From Enterococcus viikkiensis (GTDB lineage: Bacteria; Bacillota; Bacilli; Lactobacillales; Enterococcaceae): a stretch of DNA of 64,000 bases. Positions 40,714-49,627 of this stretch are shown here, one piece after another. The stretch is from positions 186,001 through 250,000 of the forward strand of contig NZ_BJDW01000001.1 of assembly GCF_005405345.1 (NCBI RefSeq). Reading direction: 5' to 3'. The position numbers were made by a program, and so were the translations under genes. The notes under the pieces were generated by a model. The model was not told where the DNA came from. It did no database searches and saw only the letters and a list, made by a program, of their open reading frames with translations. Positions within the stretch are counted from its first letter, which is position 1. Each line of letters starts with the position of its first letter.

Positions 40714-43467
40714 TTAATTCTCTTCACTTTTCTCAGAAATTAAGAATTGAGTCGTTTCCGTCAAAATTTCTTCTAGCGGTAGCTGTTTGATTGGCAATTC
40801 TTTCGGCAACGCCTTTCGTAATCGTTCGCCGTAGCTAGCTGAAACAAAGCGTTGATCCAATAAGAGCATCACGCCCTTATCTGTTTCAGAACGAATCAAA
40901 CGACCTAATGCCTGTCTTAGACGCAATGCCGCATGAGGGACTGCTTCTTGGAAAAAGGGATTGATTCCCTCAGCCTCTAGGAAACTGTTTCGAGCACGAA
41001 CTTGAATACGTTGCGGATTTTCAAAGGGCAGTCGGGTTACAATCAAGAGCTGCAAGATCTCTCCAGGTAAATCGATCCCTTCCCAAAAGCTGTCCGCCCC
41101 TAGCAGCACCGCATCTTTTGAAAGTAAAAATCGTTTCAGCAACTTCTCACGACTCCCGCCGATTCCTTGTGCTAAGACTTCTCGTCCTTCATGCAACAAC
41201 GGCATCTTCAATCGCTGATGCACGCGATTCAAAATATCATGAGAAGTAAATAAAACTAGAATCGGTCGTTGCTGATGAACCGTCATTTTATGGACCACAT
41301 CGGCAACATATTGGGCATATTGATCTGGTGAAGACGTTTGAATACTAATGTTTTCTGTTGGTAAATAAAGTCGCGCTTGTTGTTCATAATCGTAGGGACT
41401 ACTGATGATTTTCAACGCCGCTTCAGGAATTCCCCAGCGTTTTGCAAAATAATGGCGATCACCACCAATTTTTAACGTTCCGCCGAGATACAAAATCTGT
41501 TTGTAACGAGGATACCAGCTTGTTTGATTTAATTGCGAAGCTTCCAAGTCTTGTACGTGAAGCGTCTTACGTTTGACATTGAACCAATGAATATAACGAG
41601 GCTCCCACTGTTCACTGAAAAGTTCGAAAGCCAGCTGCTGTTGGGCTAAGCTATCCAATAATGTTTGTAGATCACTCCACTGAGCCTGTTCGGAAATGCT
41701 AAAGGTCTCTTGATAGCGCAGATAATAACTTTTCAACTGCTCGCCAAGTGTTACTGCGTCTTGATAAAGCAAACTTACCCGCTGCAAGACTTGTTCACTC
41801 GCTAAAGATAATTGATCAATCATTTCCTTAGTAATCAAGCGCTCGTCATTCGTTGGAAACTCCTCTTTAAATAGCTGATAAAGATCGGTCAGCTCTTCAT
41901 TCAATTCCTGCAACACATCCTGAAAAACTTCTAACGAATGTTGGGTCTGCTGATCTTTTTTAACTAAGGCTCGCCAAGCTTGAAAGACTTTATTTTCCAG
42001 CAAATGACTGAACCCCTTTTGGATCGCCAAAATATTTAATTGATGCGTGCTGACCTTTTCCAAAACTCGATTTAAATGATGGGCCTCATCAATAATCAAA
42101 TAGGGACTGGCCGGCAGCTGTGGACTTTTCCGCTGATTTTCTTGAGCTAAAAAGGAATGATTCGTAATAATCACATTGCTTTGTGCCAATTTTTTCTGAC
42201 GATGGTGAATAAAATCAACCTCGTAAAAAGGACTATTAGGATTTAACGTTGTTGGGCCCAGATGAGCCACCTCTTGCCAAAAAGGATGCTTCAAGTTCGT
42301 CATATTTAGCTCGTCAAAATCCCCCGTCTCTGTCTGAGTCAACCAAACTAGCAAAGCCATTTGGTAAAAGGTATATTGTTTTTGCTGAGATTTGTTTTGG
42401 AAGCTCTGATAAAAACGATCAAGGTCGAGATAGTGGCGACTGCTTTTCATCACTACCGCTTGCAAAGGCTGATCCAATAAGCGATTGATCAGCGGCAGAT
42501 CGTGATTCACAATCTGTTCCTGCAACAATAAAGAGACGGTGCTAATCACTAACGGATTTTCCGGTGTTGCCACATAACTCATAGGCAATAGATAGCCTAA
42601 GGTTTTCCCGATACCCGTCGCGGCTTCGACTAAAATATTTTTGTCCTCTTTCTTATTAAAAAAGTCATAGACTAAATTCATCAAGCGCGCCTGTTCCTTA
42701 CGAAAATCCAGCTCCTTTTGATACACCTTTTCTTTGGCTTTACGAGAGCGAGGATAAGCTTTGGTGCCAAAATAATTTTCAGAAAAAAGCGGTACGCTCT
42801 TTTTTTTCAGTGCGAAGCCATGAACGATCACCAGCTCTTTTGCCAACGGCTTGCGTTGTTCTTGCAGCTCAATCAAACAATCGACTAGATAGTTTTTCGT
42901 CTGAAAAGCCATCTGATCAGCAGTCGCTACAATCTTCTCTAGCGTGATAATCGGTAATTTTTTTATTTGAATTTCCAAATGCAACAGTAACTGTGCCGTT
43001 ACATCAGCATCACTATCTGCTTGATGAGGATTTTCATGGACTAGCTGCAATTCCTCTGCTAAATCTCTTAAGCGGAAGCTTGGAGAGGTCGGCATGAACA
43101 CTTGCGCCAATTCAACGGTATCGATGCCGTCAATCGTTAACGGCGGCATTCCACAACGTTCAAGTTCATTACTTAAAAATGGATAATCGAAATAAATATT
43201 ATGGGCGACAAAAACAGTCCCCTCCAATAAATTACTAATCGTTTCGGCGACATCTTCGAAATAAGGGGCTTTACGAATCCGCTGATTCGTGATCCCTGTT
43301 AGGGTTTGGATTTGATTTGGAATCGTTTGATCGGGATTGATATCCGTTGAAAAATGCGCAACGATCTCACTATCTTCAATCAGTGCACAACCAAATTGAA
43401 TAATCCGATCCGACTTTGGATCTGTCCCAGTCGTTTCAATGTCTACAACTGCATATCTTTTTTTCAT
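40714..43467 (-). CDS. dinG: DinG-family 3'-5' exonuclease/helicase
   Basis: The 917-residue protein joins an N-terminal DEDDh exonuclease (AVVDIETTGTDPKSDRIIQF; later HQADSDADVT) to an XPD-like superfamily 2 helicase with Walker A EAATGIGKTLGYLLP, DEAH box YLIIDEAHHLNR, and the late motif QALGRLIRSETDKG. As in Gram-positive DinG (YpvA) the four iron-sulphur cysteines seem absent, so it may act as nuclease more than helicase. AAGGAGG precedes the ATG. Confidence 0.9.
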   Translation of the reverse strand: MKKRYAVVDIETTGTDPKSDRIIQFGCALIEDSEIVAHFSTDINPDQTIPNQIQTLTGITNQRIRKAPYFEDVAETISNLLEGTVFVAHNIYFDYPFLSNELERCGMPPLTIDGIDTVELAQVFMPTSPSFRLRDLAEELQLVHENPHQADSDADVTAQLLLHLEIQIKKLPIITLEKIVATADQMAFQTKNYLVDCLIELQEQRKPLAKELVIVHGFALKKKSVPLFSENYFGTKAYPRSRKAKEKVYQKELDFRKEQARLMNLVYDFFNKKEDKNILVEAATGIGKTLGYLLPMSYVATPENPLVISTVSLLLQEQIVNHDLPLINRLLDQPLQAVVMKSSRHYLDLDRFYQSFQNKSQQKQYTFYQMALLVWLTQTETGDFDELNMTNLKHPFWQEVAHLGPTTLNPNSPFYEVDFIHHRQKKLAQSNVIITNHSFLAQENQRKSPQLPASPYLIIDEAHHLNRVLEKVSTHQLNILAIQKGFSHLLENKVFQAWRALVKKDQQTQHSLEVFQDVLQELNEELTDLYQLFKEEFPTNDERLITKEMIDQLSLASEQVLQRVSLLYQDAVTLGEQLKSYYLRYQETFSISEQAQWSDLQTLLDSLAQQQLAFELFSEQWEPRYIHWFNVKRKTLHVQDLEASQLNQTSWYPRYKQILYLGGTLKIGGDRHYFAKRWGIPEAALKIISSPYDYEQQARLYLPTENISIQTSSPDQYAQYVADVVHKMTVHQQRPILVLFTSHDILNRVHQRLKMPLLHEGREVLAQGIGGSREKLLKRFLLSKDAVLLGADSFWEGIDLPGEILQLLIVTRLPFENPQRIQVRARNSFLEAEGINPFFQEAVPHAALRLRQALGRLIRSETDKGVMLLLDQRFVSASYGERLRKALPKELPIKQLPLEEILTETTQFLISEKSEEN

Positions 43468-43568
43468 GACAGCCTCCTTCCTATGGAATTATAGCGGATT
43501 CTACTATTTTTTAACAGAGCCGTCCTCTTAAGTCTTTCGAAAGCCGACTATTTTTTCAAAAATAAAAA

Positions 43569-43597
43569 AGACCTAGCAAAAAAATTCTGCTAAGTCT
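43569..43597 (-). terminator. Second terminator after csp
   Basis: On the minus strand AGACTTAGCA pairs with TGCTAGGTCT, then six T. It forms a tandem pair with the stem at 43615. Confidence 0.75.
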
Positions 43598-43614
43598 ATC
43601 CTATGATTAAAAAA

Positions 43615-43638
43615 AAACGAGTACCGAAGCACTCGTTT
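43615..43638 (-). terminator. Terminator of csp
   Basis: On the minus strand AAACGAGT and ACTCGTTT pair around GCTTCGGT, followed by T run. Confidence 0.85.
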
Positions 43639-43649
43639 GAAAAAACTAA

Positions 43650-43850
43650 TTAAGCTTTGTTTACGTTTGTTGCTTGAGGTCCACGTTGGCCATCTTCAAC
43701 ATCGAAAGTCACTGCTTGACCTTCTTCTAAAGTTTTGAAGCCGTCGCCTTGGATTGCTGAGAAATGTACGAATACGTCGTTTCCGTTTTCAGCAGTGATA
43801 AATCCGTAACCTTTTTCTGAGTTAAACCATTTTACTGTACCTTGTTCCAT
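43650..43850 (-). CDS. csp: Cold shock protein, CspA family
   Basis: The 66-residue single-stranded RNA/DNA-binding protein has RNP1 KGYGFI and RNP2 VFVHFSAI and starts [21 protein letters not shown] lies before the ATG. A leader of about 100 nt, as usual for csp genes, probably folds differently at low temperature. The open frame extends upstream over the leader but has no site there. Confidence 0.95.
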   Translation of the reverse strand: MEQGTVKWFNSEKGYGFITAENGNDVFVHFSAIQGDGFKTLEEGQAVTFDVEDGQRGPQATNVNKA

Positions 43851-43976
43851 GTTAAACATCCTCCTAGGATAAAAATTAATTTTGTAATTACTTGAATGGT
43901 GAAATAGGAAAGATGTCGTCTGAAACAAACTTGCCAATATTACCGTACAAAAACTACAATTAGAAGTATAACACAG

Positions 43977-44006
43977 AAAAAGCGATAACACTAGATTATC
44001 GCTTAA
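43977..44006 (-). terminator. Terminator of the baeRF-like gene
   Basis: On the minus strand AAGCGATAA pairs with TTATCGCTT around seven bases, then TTT. Confidence 0.75.
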
Positions 44007-44042
44007 AAAGTTTTTTCTTAATCTATTTGAAACATTAAAGCG

Positions 44043-45146
44043 CTAATAGCGCAAAACTGCCAATAAACTTTTTTCATCCGGGGCATCTTTTTGGTCTAGA
44101 ACAAAGACCTGTCCACCATTTTTGATAACGTCATCAGCAATTTCATTCAATACTTGACGACGGTCATATTCCACATCTGGGTCTTCACCAAAGCCATCAA
44201 CTAAATTGGAAGTAGCGATAAAGAGATGAGAAATTTTCCCTTCTTTTGCTGCTGGCACAATATCGACCAATTGATCATTAAATTTCTTATCCGTTAATTT
44301 TTGATAACTTTGTGTTTCCGCCGCAGCCAACTCATCAGCAATTTTTTGACTTTCCTTTTTCACATCGTTCACATTCGATTGAGCCGGTGAACCAGTAATG
44401 GCTGCTTTATCTGAGTAATATGGATTTTTAGCCACCTTTTTAAACTGTGTTTGATTTTCCGGTAAAGCAAATAGATAAATGGGGAACTGCTCTGGATTAT
44501 CCAGCTCTTTCAAGTAATTATCCACCGCTTGGTAGTAATTGATCCAGTCGATCTCCACCTCTTCATCTTTGGTATTAATCCCATGGAAACTGCCGGTTTC
44601 ACCGCCGCGAGCAGACACGTTCAGATTTCCACCGGTTAATTCATCGCCTAAAGCCGTTACGATATCTTTAGGTGCATCATCAGGAAGCTCGACTACTTTA
44701 ACCTCCTTATTACGAACACAATAAAGTTTCATAGAATCTCGATTCAAGGCCATTAAATAGTAAGAATAATTGAACTGGGCATTTTTGATGATCGCCAATA
44801 AATAAGGCAGATCACTGACATAATATTGATTATCCACTCCGATGCTTAACCGGTGAATATAGGTTTCCCCCGCTGTCAAAATGACTGCGACACCTTTTGT
44901 TCCACTACGCCAAAAATCACCGTCCGCTAAGAGTTGATCGATCTTTTCTTGGAATGGTTCAAAGCTATGATCAGTGTATTTTTTCTCGAAGCGTTTCTTC
45001 GCTTCTTTAGCAAAGTTTTTAAACATGATTTGATCTTTTTCCACATCTTGATGCGCGTGATGCGTATTTAACATAAACGTGATAAACGGTCCCGTTGCTT
45101 CTTCTGAAGTCAATTCAGCTAGTAACTTTTTACTGATATTTGCCAT
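44043..45146 (-). CDS. baeRF-family protein (release-factor-like)
   Basis: The 367-residue cytoplasmic protein resembles the bacterial archaeo-eukaryotic release factor group. It has an N-terminal domain around FITFMLNTHHAHQDVEKDQI, a middle RNase H-like part (YLMALNRDSMKLYCVRNKEV), and a C-terminal L7Ae-like domain ending VFVLDQKDAPDEKSLLAVLR. In eukaryotic release factor 1 relatives the middle domain carries GGQ; here the corresponding segment reads RGGETGSFHG and has no clear GGQ. It may act on stalled or hibernating ribosomes, but this is inferred from fold only. AGGAGGGTACATTT precedes the ATG. Confidence 0.65.
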   Translation of the reverse strand: MANISKKLLAELTSEEATGPFITFMLNTHHAHQDVEKDQIMFKNFAKEAKKRFEKKYTDHSFEPFQEKIDQLLADGDFWRSGTKGVAVILTAGETYIHRLSIGVDNQYYVSDLPYLLAIIKNAQFNYSYYLMALNRDSMKLYCVRNKEVKVVELPDDAPKDIVTALGDELTGGNLNVSARGGETGSFHGINTKDEEVEIDWINYYQAVDNYLKELDNPEQFPIYLFALPENQTQFKKVAKNPYYSDKAAITGSPAQSNVNDVKKESQKIADELAAAETQSYQKLTDKKFNDQLVDIVPAAKEGKISHLFIATSNLVDGFGEDPDVEYDRRQVLNEIADDVIKNGGQVFVLDQKDAPDEKSLLAVLRY

Positions 45147-45348
45147 AAATGTACCCTCCTATTTAAGTCTTCCAAATCAAGTGTACCATAGCCAGCAATT
45201 TCCTTAAAACGAAATGCAACCGTTACATTATGTAAAAATATCGAAAAATTCCACAGAAATTTGCATAAGTTTTTTCTAATACATTTCTTAGCGATTAACA
45301 AACGGCTATTCATGAATTCATCGTAGCAGTCGATTATTATATGAATAT

Positions 45349-45373
45349 ACCAATTATCCCGAATTGGTTTTTT
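45349..45373 (+). terminator. Orphan plus-strand terminator-like hairpin 1
   Basis: ACCAATT pairs with AATTGGT around ATCCCG, followed by six T. No plus-strand gene lies upstream within 18 kb. Confidence 0.45.
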
Positions 45374-45413
45374 CATACTTACTCCTACCAAGAGTAAATA
45401 ACAACCTTCATTT

Positions 45414-45444
45414 CCACCATAGTGACGGCTATGGTGGTTTTTTT
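45414..45444 (+). terminator. Orphan plus-strand terminator-like hairpin 2
   Basis: CCACCATAG pairs perfectly with CTATGGTGG around TGACGG, then seven T. The stem is strong and one-directional, as expected for the end of a small plus-strand RNA. Confidence 0.6.
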
Positions 45445-45649
45445 ACGCCTTCCATTTCGCGTCCAATGCTCTTAGTGATGTCGTATGCATATGAAAATAA
45501 ATCATTTATCTAGGCTTCGAAATTATTTTTTTAACAGGAGCTAGCTATCAGCCAAGCATTTCTCAATTACTCAAAGTTGGAAGGATACTATAAAGAGTGG
45601 AGCTAGCTCCAAATTTTTCTGGACTCTTAAAAATTCTGAGTTAGTAAAA

Positions 45650-45684
45650 AAGAACCGTTCCGAAATGCATCGGTACGGCTCTTC
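45650..45684 (-). terminator. Terminator of amtB-glnK
   Basis: On the minus strand AAGAGCCGT pairs with ACGGTTCTT around ACCGATGCATTTCGGA, then T. Confidence 0.8.
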
Positions 45685-45701
45685 GTTTACATTTTATTTC
45701 C

Positions 45702-46046
45702 TTATTGAAGTGCGGCTTTTCCAGATTCTCGTGTACGAATGCGGATCACCTCTTCAATCGGATAAACAAATATTTTTCCCGTACCGCATTCGTCAGATTG
45801 ACAAGTATCTAAGATTAAACCAATCACTTGCTCCACATCTTCATCCGCTAAAATAAAACTGACCGAAACTTTTGGCAACAAGGTCGTAATAACTTCTTGT
45901 CCTCGGACATGAGTCTTTTGTCCTTTTTGCAATCCACAGCCTAAAACTTGGCTAACAGTCATCCCGTTTACTTCCACCTCATGATCAATCGCTGCCTTGA
46001 GTATTTCTAACTTTTCCTGCCTGATAATTGCTTCAACTTTTTTCAT
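45702..46046 (-). CDS. glnK: P-II nitrogen regulatory protein, GlnK type
   Basis: The 114-residue trimeric signal protein binds 2-oxoglutarate and ATP/ADP and plugs AmtB when nitrogen is plentiful. QKGQKTHVRGQEVITTLLPK corresponds to the T-loop and GTGKIFVYPIEEVIRIRT to the C-terminal signature. The T-loop position that is Tyr51 in E. coli GlnK is valine here, so uridylylation cannot occur. The ATG at 46046 is used; an in-frame TTG four codons earlier is poorly spaced. It follows amtB by 62 bp. Confidence 0.92.
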   Translation of the reverse strand: MKKVEAIIRQEKLEILKAAIDHEVEVNGMTVSQVLGCGLQKGQKTHVRGQEVITTLLPKVSVSFILADEDVEQVIGLILDTCQSDECGTGKIFVYPIEEVIRIRTRESGKAALQ

Positions 46047-46108
46047 TGTACCTTGCAAACTCCCTTCAAAATGATATTTCTAGAAACACTCTCGCTTCCT
46101 TTCTCTAA

Positions 46109-47323
46109 TTAAGAATCCATCCCCATAAATGTTGGATAGGCATTCTCAGCATGTTCAATTTGATCCAACCCCAGCGCTTCTTCTTGTTGCGACACTCGAA
46201 TCGGCATAAAGACTCTAATCAAAGAAATAATCAAATAGCTGGCCACTCCAGCAAACATTAACGTAAATAGAACACTCTCGATCTGTGCGATGAACAAATG
46301 GGGCTGGCCGTAAATGAGTCCTGTTTTCCCACCTACTGACGGATCAGCAAAAATTCCCGTGGCAATTCCACCAAAAATTCCACCAACACCGTGACAACCA
46401 AAGGCATCCAATGCATCATCAAAACCTAGTTTTTGTTTGATTACAGCAATAAACAAATAGCAGAAGGGACTGACCAGAGCCCCAATCAAGAAGCTTGCGC
46501 CAATCGAAACAAAACCGGCACCAGGAGTGATGGCAACTAGACCTACAACAGCACCCGTACAGGCTCCAACTACTGTTGGCTTACCATTTAACAATTTTTC
46601 AATCAACATCCATGAAAGCATAGCACAAGCAGCGGCTGTGTTCGTCGTTATCGACGCGTGAATCGCTAAACCGTTGGCCGCTAATGCGGACCCTCCATTA
46701 AATCCAAACCAGCCAAACCATAACAAGCCGGTTCCTAATACAACAAAAGGCACGTTATGAGGACGATAATCTCCTAAATGATATTCTCGCCGGCGGCCTA
46801 ATACGATCGCTAAGACCAAGCCAGATATCCCTGAACTAATATGGACAACATTTCCGCCCGCAAAATCAACCGAACCGATTTTATCAAGGAAGCCGCCACC
46901 CCAAACCATGTGCGCCATTGGGAAATACACTACCACTAGCCAAATTGCGATGAATAAGAAAATCGCTGAAAAGCGCATCCGACCTGCAACTGATCCGGTC
47001 AAAATTGCGGTCGTTATCAAAGCAAACATCATTTGAAAGAAGGCAAACAGACCTTCAGGAATACCCTCGCCTTTTGTCATGGAAACACCGTGAAAAAAAA
47101 GTTTGTCAAAATTCCCGAAAAAGTCGCCATGACCGCTAAAGGATAACGAATAGCCAATCGCCACCCACAGAACCGAGGCCAATCCCATCGTACAGATGAC
47201 CATCATCATCGTGTTCAAAATATTTTTTCTACGCTCCAGTCCGCCATAAAAAAAGGCCAGTGCCGGGGTCATGAGAAAAACCAATCCAGAACAAATCAAA
47301 ATAAATGCAATATTCGCTGCCAT
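46109..47323 (-). CDS. amtB: Ammonium transporter AmtB
   Basis: AmtB is a trimeric NH4+/NH3 channel. The 404-residue protein has eleven membrane helices starting FILICSGLVFLMTPALAFFY, and the pore histidines lie in FGCHGVGGIFGG and around helix 5 (VVHISSGISGL). The ATG at 47323 has GGAG 7 nt upstream. It forms the usual pair with glnK. Confidence 0.96.
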   Translation of the reverse strand: MAANIAFILICSGLVFLMTPALAFFYGGLERRKNILNTMMMVICTMGLASVLWVAIGYSLSFSGHGDFFGNFDKLFFHGVSMTKGEGIPEGLFAFFQMMFALITTAILTGSVAGRMRFSAIFLFIAIWLVVVYFPMAHMVWGGGFLDKIGSVDFAGGNVVHISSGISGLVLAIVLGRRREYHLGDYRPHNVPFVVLGTGLLWFGWFGFNGGSALAANGLAIHASITTNTAAACAMLSWMLIEKLLNGKPTVVGACTGAVVGLVAITPGAGFVSIGASFLIGALVSPFCYLFIAVIKQKLGFDDALDAFGCHGVGGIFGGIATGIFADPSVGGKTGLIYGQPHLFIAQIESVLFTLMFAGVASYLIISLIRVFMPIRVSQQEEALGLDQIEHAENAYPTFMGMDS

Positions 47324-47449
47324 CAAACCACTCCATTCTTTTTATGTTAAGTATTCTAACATCGTTTTCTCAGATTAAAAGTGTTTTTACCCATTTTTTT
47401 CATCTTTTTCTAATTTAATTACTTTTTGTGTCAGAAATAGTAACATAAA

Positions 47450-47477
47450 AAGAGTAGGAGGATTCTCCTACTCTTAT
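47450..47477 (-). terminator. Terminator of the replication block
   Basis: On the minus strand AAGAGTAGGAG pairs with CTCCTACTCTT around AATC, then TTT; it overlaps the rsmI stop codon. Confidence 0.85.
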
Positions 47478-48331
47478 AAGTCGTGGTATTCTTTGTAAAC
47501 TTCTTGTTTTTTCAAATTGTGCCTTTTGGCAACCGTTTTAATAGCTTCCTTTGAAGGCTGACCTGCTACAATCAACGCTTCTACCTGTTCCTTAAGTGTT
47601 CCTTCGAAAACTTCATCTGTTTCCTCCGCTTCATCAGCACCAGCCACTAAGAGACAGCATTCACCTTTTAAAGAATGATCTTCTAAATAAGTTAATAATT
47701 CTTCGGTAGTGCCTCGTAAATATTCTTCGTAAAGCTTCGTCAACTCTCGACAAATCACGACTTCACGGTTTCCCCAAACACCATTCATATTTTTCAAGGT
47801 TTCTTTCACCCGATGAGGCGATTCATAAAAAATCAAAGTCGCGGTTTGTTTCTTTAATTCCTCCAACTCTTTTTTCTGTGCACTCCTCTTTCGTTGTAAA
47901 AACCCGTAAAAATAAAAAGGCTGCGGCAATAAACCGGAAGCGATCAAAGCAGTCATCCCAGCAGTTGCTCCAGGCAACGCAATCACAGGAATGTCCTCAT
48001 TAATACAAGCGACGACTAATTCATGACCTGGGTCGCTGATTGAGGGCATTCCGGCATCACTGACTTGCGCAATACTTTGACCACCTTTTAAAAAGCGAAT
48101 CAACTCTGGGATACGTTCATTATAATTATGTTCATGGAGACTTTTTTGTGGCACCTTTATCTCAAAGTGATTCAATAATTTTTGGGTATTTCGTGTATCC
48201 TCACTAGCGATCAAATCCACTTCCTGCAGCGTCTTGACTGCTCGAAAGGTCATATCTTCTAAATTTCCGATTGGCGTCGGTACTAAATAGAGCACCCCAG
48301 CAGCTTCAGCAAAACTCTTTTGACTTTTCAC
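47474..48331 (-). CDS. rsmI: 16S rRNA (cytidine-1402-2'-O)-methyltransferase
   Basis: RsmI methylates the ribose of C1402 in the decoding centre. The 285-residue SAM-dependent enzyme starts with LYLVPTPIGNLEDMTFRAVK, then ASEDTRNTQKLLNHF, VSDAGMPSISDPGHELV and FYESPHRVKETL, all characteristic of the tetrapyrrole methylase fold in RsmI. A GTG start at 48331 is supported by AAGGAAA three bases upstream. It sits in the order yabA-rsmI as in Bacillus. Confidence 0.95.
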   Translation of the reverse strand: MKSQKSFAEAAGVLYLVPTPIGNLEDMTFRAVKTLQEVDLIASEDTRNTQKLLNHFEIKVPQKSLHEHNYNERIPELIRFLKGGQSIAQVSDAGMPSISDPGHELVVACINEDIPVIALPGATAGMTALIASGLLPQPFYFYGFLQRKRSAQKKELEELKKQTATLIFYESPHRVKETLKNMNGVWGNREVVICRELTKLYEEYLRGTTEELLTYLEDHSLKGECCLLVAGADEAEETDEVFEGTLKEQVEALIVAGQPSKEAIKTVAKRHNLKKQEVYKEYHDL

Positions 48332-48439
48332 GACTTTCCTTCTTTCTAATTAGCGATTCAACCTGCGATCCCAAGAGTAGAACTCCTGAAAAGCAATCAT
48401 CAAACTACTAAAAAACCGGAACAATTCGTCCCGGTTCGC

Positions 48440-48790
48440 TTATTTTTGTTTACTTTCGCGATAGATGACATCCAAACAAAAGGCACAAGGTTCATCTTGC
48501 TCCCGTCTTGAGCCATAAAGCAAATTGCAGACGTGAAACCCGTCTTCGTATATTTTTTCAAGATTCAACCGAGATTCAGATAATTCCTGACGTTCATCAA
48601 AGACAGGAGATTTCTTTTCATCGATTTGTCGAATACGTTCCCGCAATCGTTCGTTTTCCATCTCTAAGGTCGCATTCTTCTCTACTAGCTCTAATAATGT
48701 CTCTTTCATCGAAACAAGATCCGTGAGATTTTTTTGCATCTCATGTTCTAATTGATTTAAGCCATCATATAGCGAACGTCGATCCATCAT
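48440..48790 (-). CDS. yabA: Replication initiation control protein YabA
   Basis: YabA binds DnaA and DnaN and restrains replication start. The 116-residue protein has an N-terminal coiled coil (about 5-60, rich in heptads such as LLELVEKNATLEMENERLRE) and a C-terminal zinc site formed by HVCNLLYGSRREQDEPCAFC. Its ATG overlaps the stop codon of ricT by four bases, so they are translationally coupled. Confidence 0.94.
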   Translation of the reverse strand: MMDRRSLYDGLNQLEHEMQKNLTDLVSMKETLLELVEKNATLEMENERLRERIRQIDEKKSPVFDERQELSESRLNLEKIYEDGFHVCNLLYGSRREQDEPCAFCLDVIYRESKQK

Positions 48791-49599
48791 GCTTGTTCAC
48801 CTGCTTCAACTAACTCTTGATAATCAAAATCTACAGTGGCATCACGGCCGAACAGGCGCACTTTCACCACTTTGCTTAACAAATTCAAACCGATCACTTT
48901 TCCCCGACCTTCGGGTGTATTGATTTCTTTGCCATAATCAGGCATAGCTTTTTTAGCAGCTTCATATTCGCCATTCTCATATTTCAAGCAACACATCAAA
49001 CGACCACACAAACCCGAAATTTTTGTTGGGTTCAAGGATAGTCCTTGATCTTTTGCCATCTTGATAGACACTGGGATAAAATCGCCTAAAAAAGTCGAAC
49101 AACACAGCGGTCTGCCACAAGGACCAATTCCACCCAAGATTTTCGCTTCATCCCGCACACCAATCTGACGTAATTCGATCCGTGTCCGAAAAACACCGGC
49201 TAAATCTTTCACTAATTCACGAAAATCAATCCGGCCATCCGCCGTAAAATAGAAAACCATTTTGCTACGATCAAACGTATATTCAACTTGAATTAGCTTC
49301 ATATCCAGTTCGTGTTCCCGAATCTTTTCTTTAGCCGTTTTAAAGGCTGTTGCTGCATCCGCTTCGTTTTGAGCCACTTTTCTTAATTCTTTTTCAGAGG
49401 CTTTATGCAAAATTGTTTTTAACTCATATGATAAATCATTTTTAGCAATCTCGATTTTTGGAATCGCCACTGTCGCAATCTGGTGCGCCTGTTGTGACTC
49501 AACCAAGACTTTATCATTATAGTAGTATTCTTTGTTCCCGGGCGCATAATAATAAATATGTCCTGCGTCACGAAACCGAACACCTACAACTTCAACCAT
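48787..49599 (-). CDS. ricT: PSP1-domain protein RicT (YaaT)
   Basis: RicT acts with RicA and RicF in an iron-sulphur complex that directs RNase Y-dependent mRNA processing in Bacillus. The 270-residue protein has the PSP1 domain with LGGIGPCGRPLCCSTFLGDF and KISGLCGRLMCCLKYE, carrying the conserved cysteines for the clusters. It sits between holB and yabA as in related genomes. RicA/RicF genes are not in this window. Confidence 0.92.
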   Translation of the reverse strand: MVEVVGVRFRDAGHIYYYAPGNKEYYYNDKVLVESQQAHQIATVAIPKIEIAKNDLSYELKTILHKASEKELRKVAQNEADAATAFKTAKEKIREHELDMKLIQVEYTFDRSKMVFYFTADGRIDFRELVKDLAGVFRTRIELRQIGVRDEAKILGGIGPCGRPLCCSTFLGDFIPVSIKMAKDQGLSLNPTKISGLCGRLMCCLKYENGEYEAAKKAMPDYGKEINTPEGRGKVIGLNLLSKVVKVRLFGRDATVDFDYQELVEAGEQA

Positions 49600-49627
49600 G
49601 GTTTTCCCTACTCTCTGTTAAATAACG

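Larger units (their letters stand above)
45147..45701. other. 555-bp region without a supported gene
   Basis: The minus strand from 45391 has an open frame starting near a possible AGGAG, but it overlaps the baeRF start and has no family match. The plus strand carries two terminator-like stems without an upstream plus-strand gene (see 45349 and 45414). A 12-bp palindrome GGAGCTAGCTCC (45599-45610) has a 10-bp partial copy at 45537-45546. Nothing else is evident. Confidence 0.5.

Noticed and set aside
45119..45391. Minus-strand 90-codon open frame starting near a possible AGGAG site
   Set aside because: It overlaps the well-supported start of the baeRF-like gene, matches no family and runs through a strong plus-strand hairpin. 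I treat it as chance.
45537..45610. Palindrome GGAGCTAGCTCC with a partial copy as insertion-sequence ends
   Set aside because: The enclosed 50 bp encode nothing and no target duplication is visible; too short to support a mobile element.
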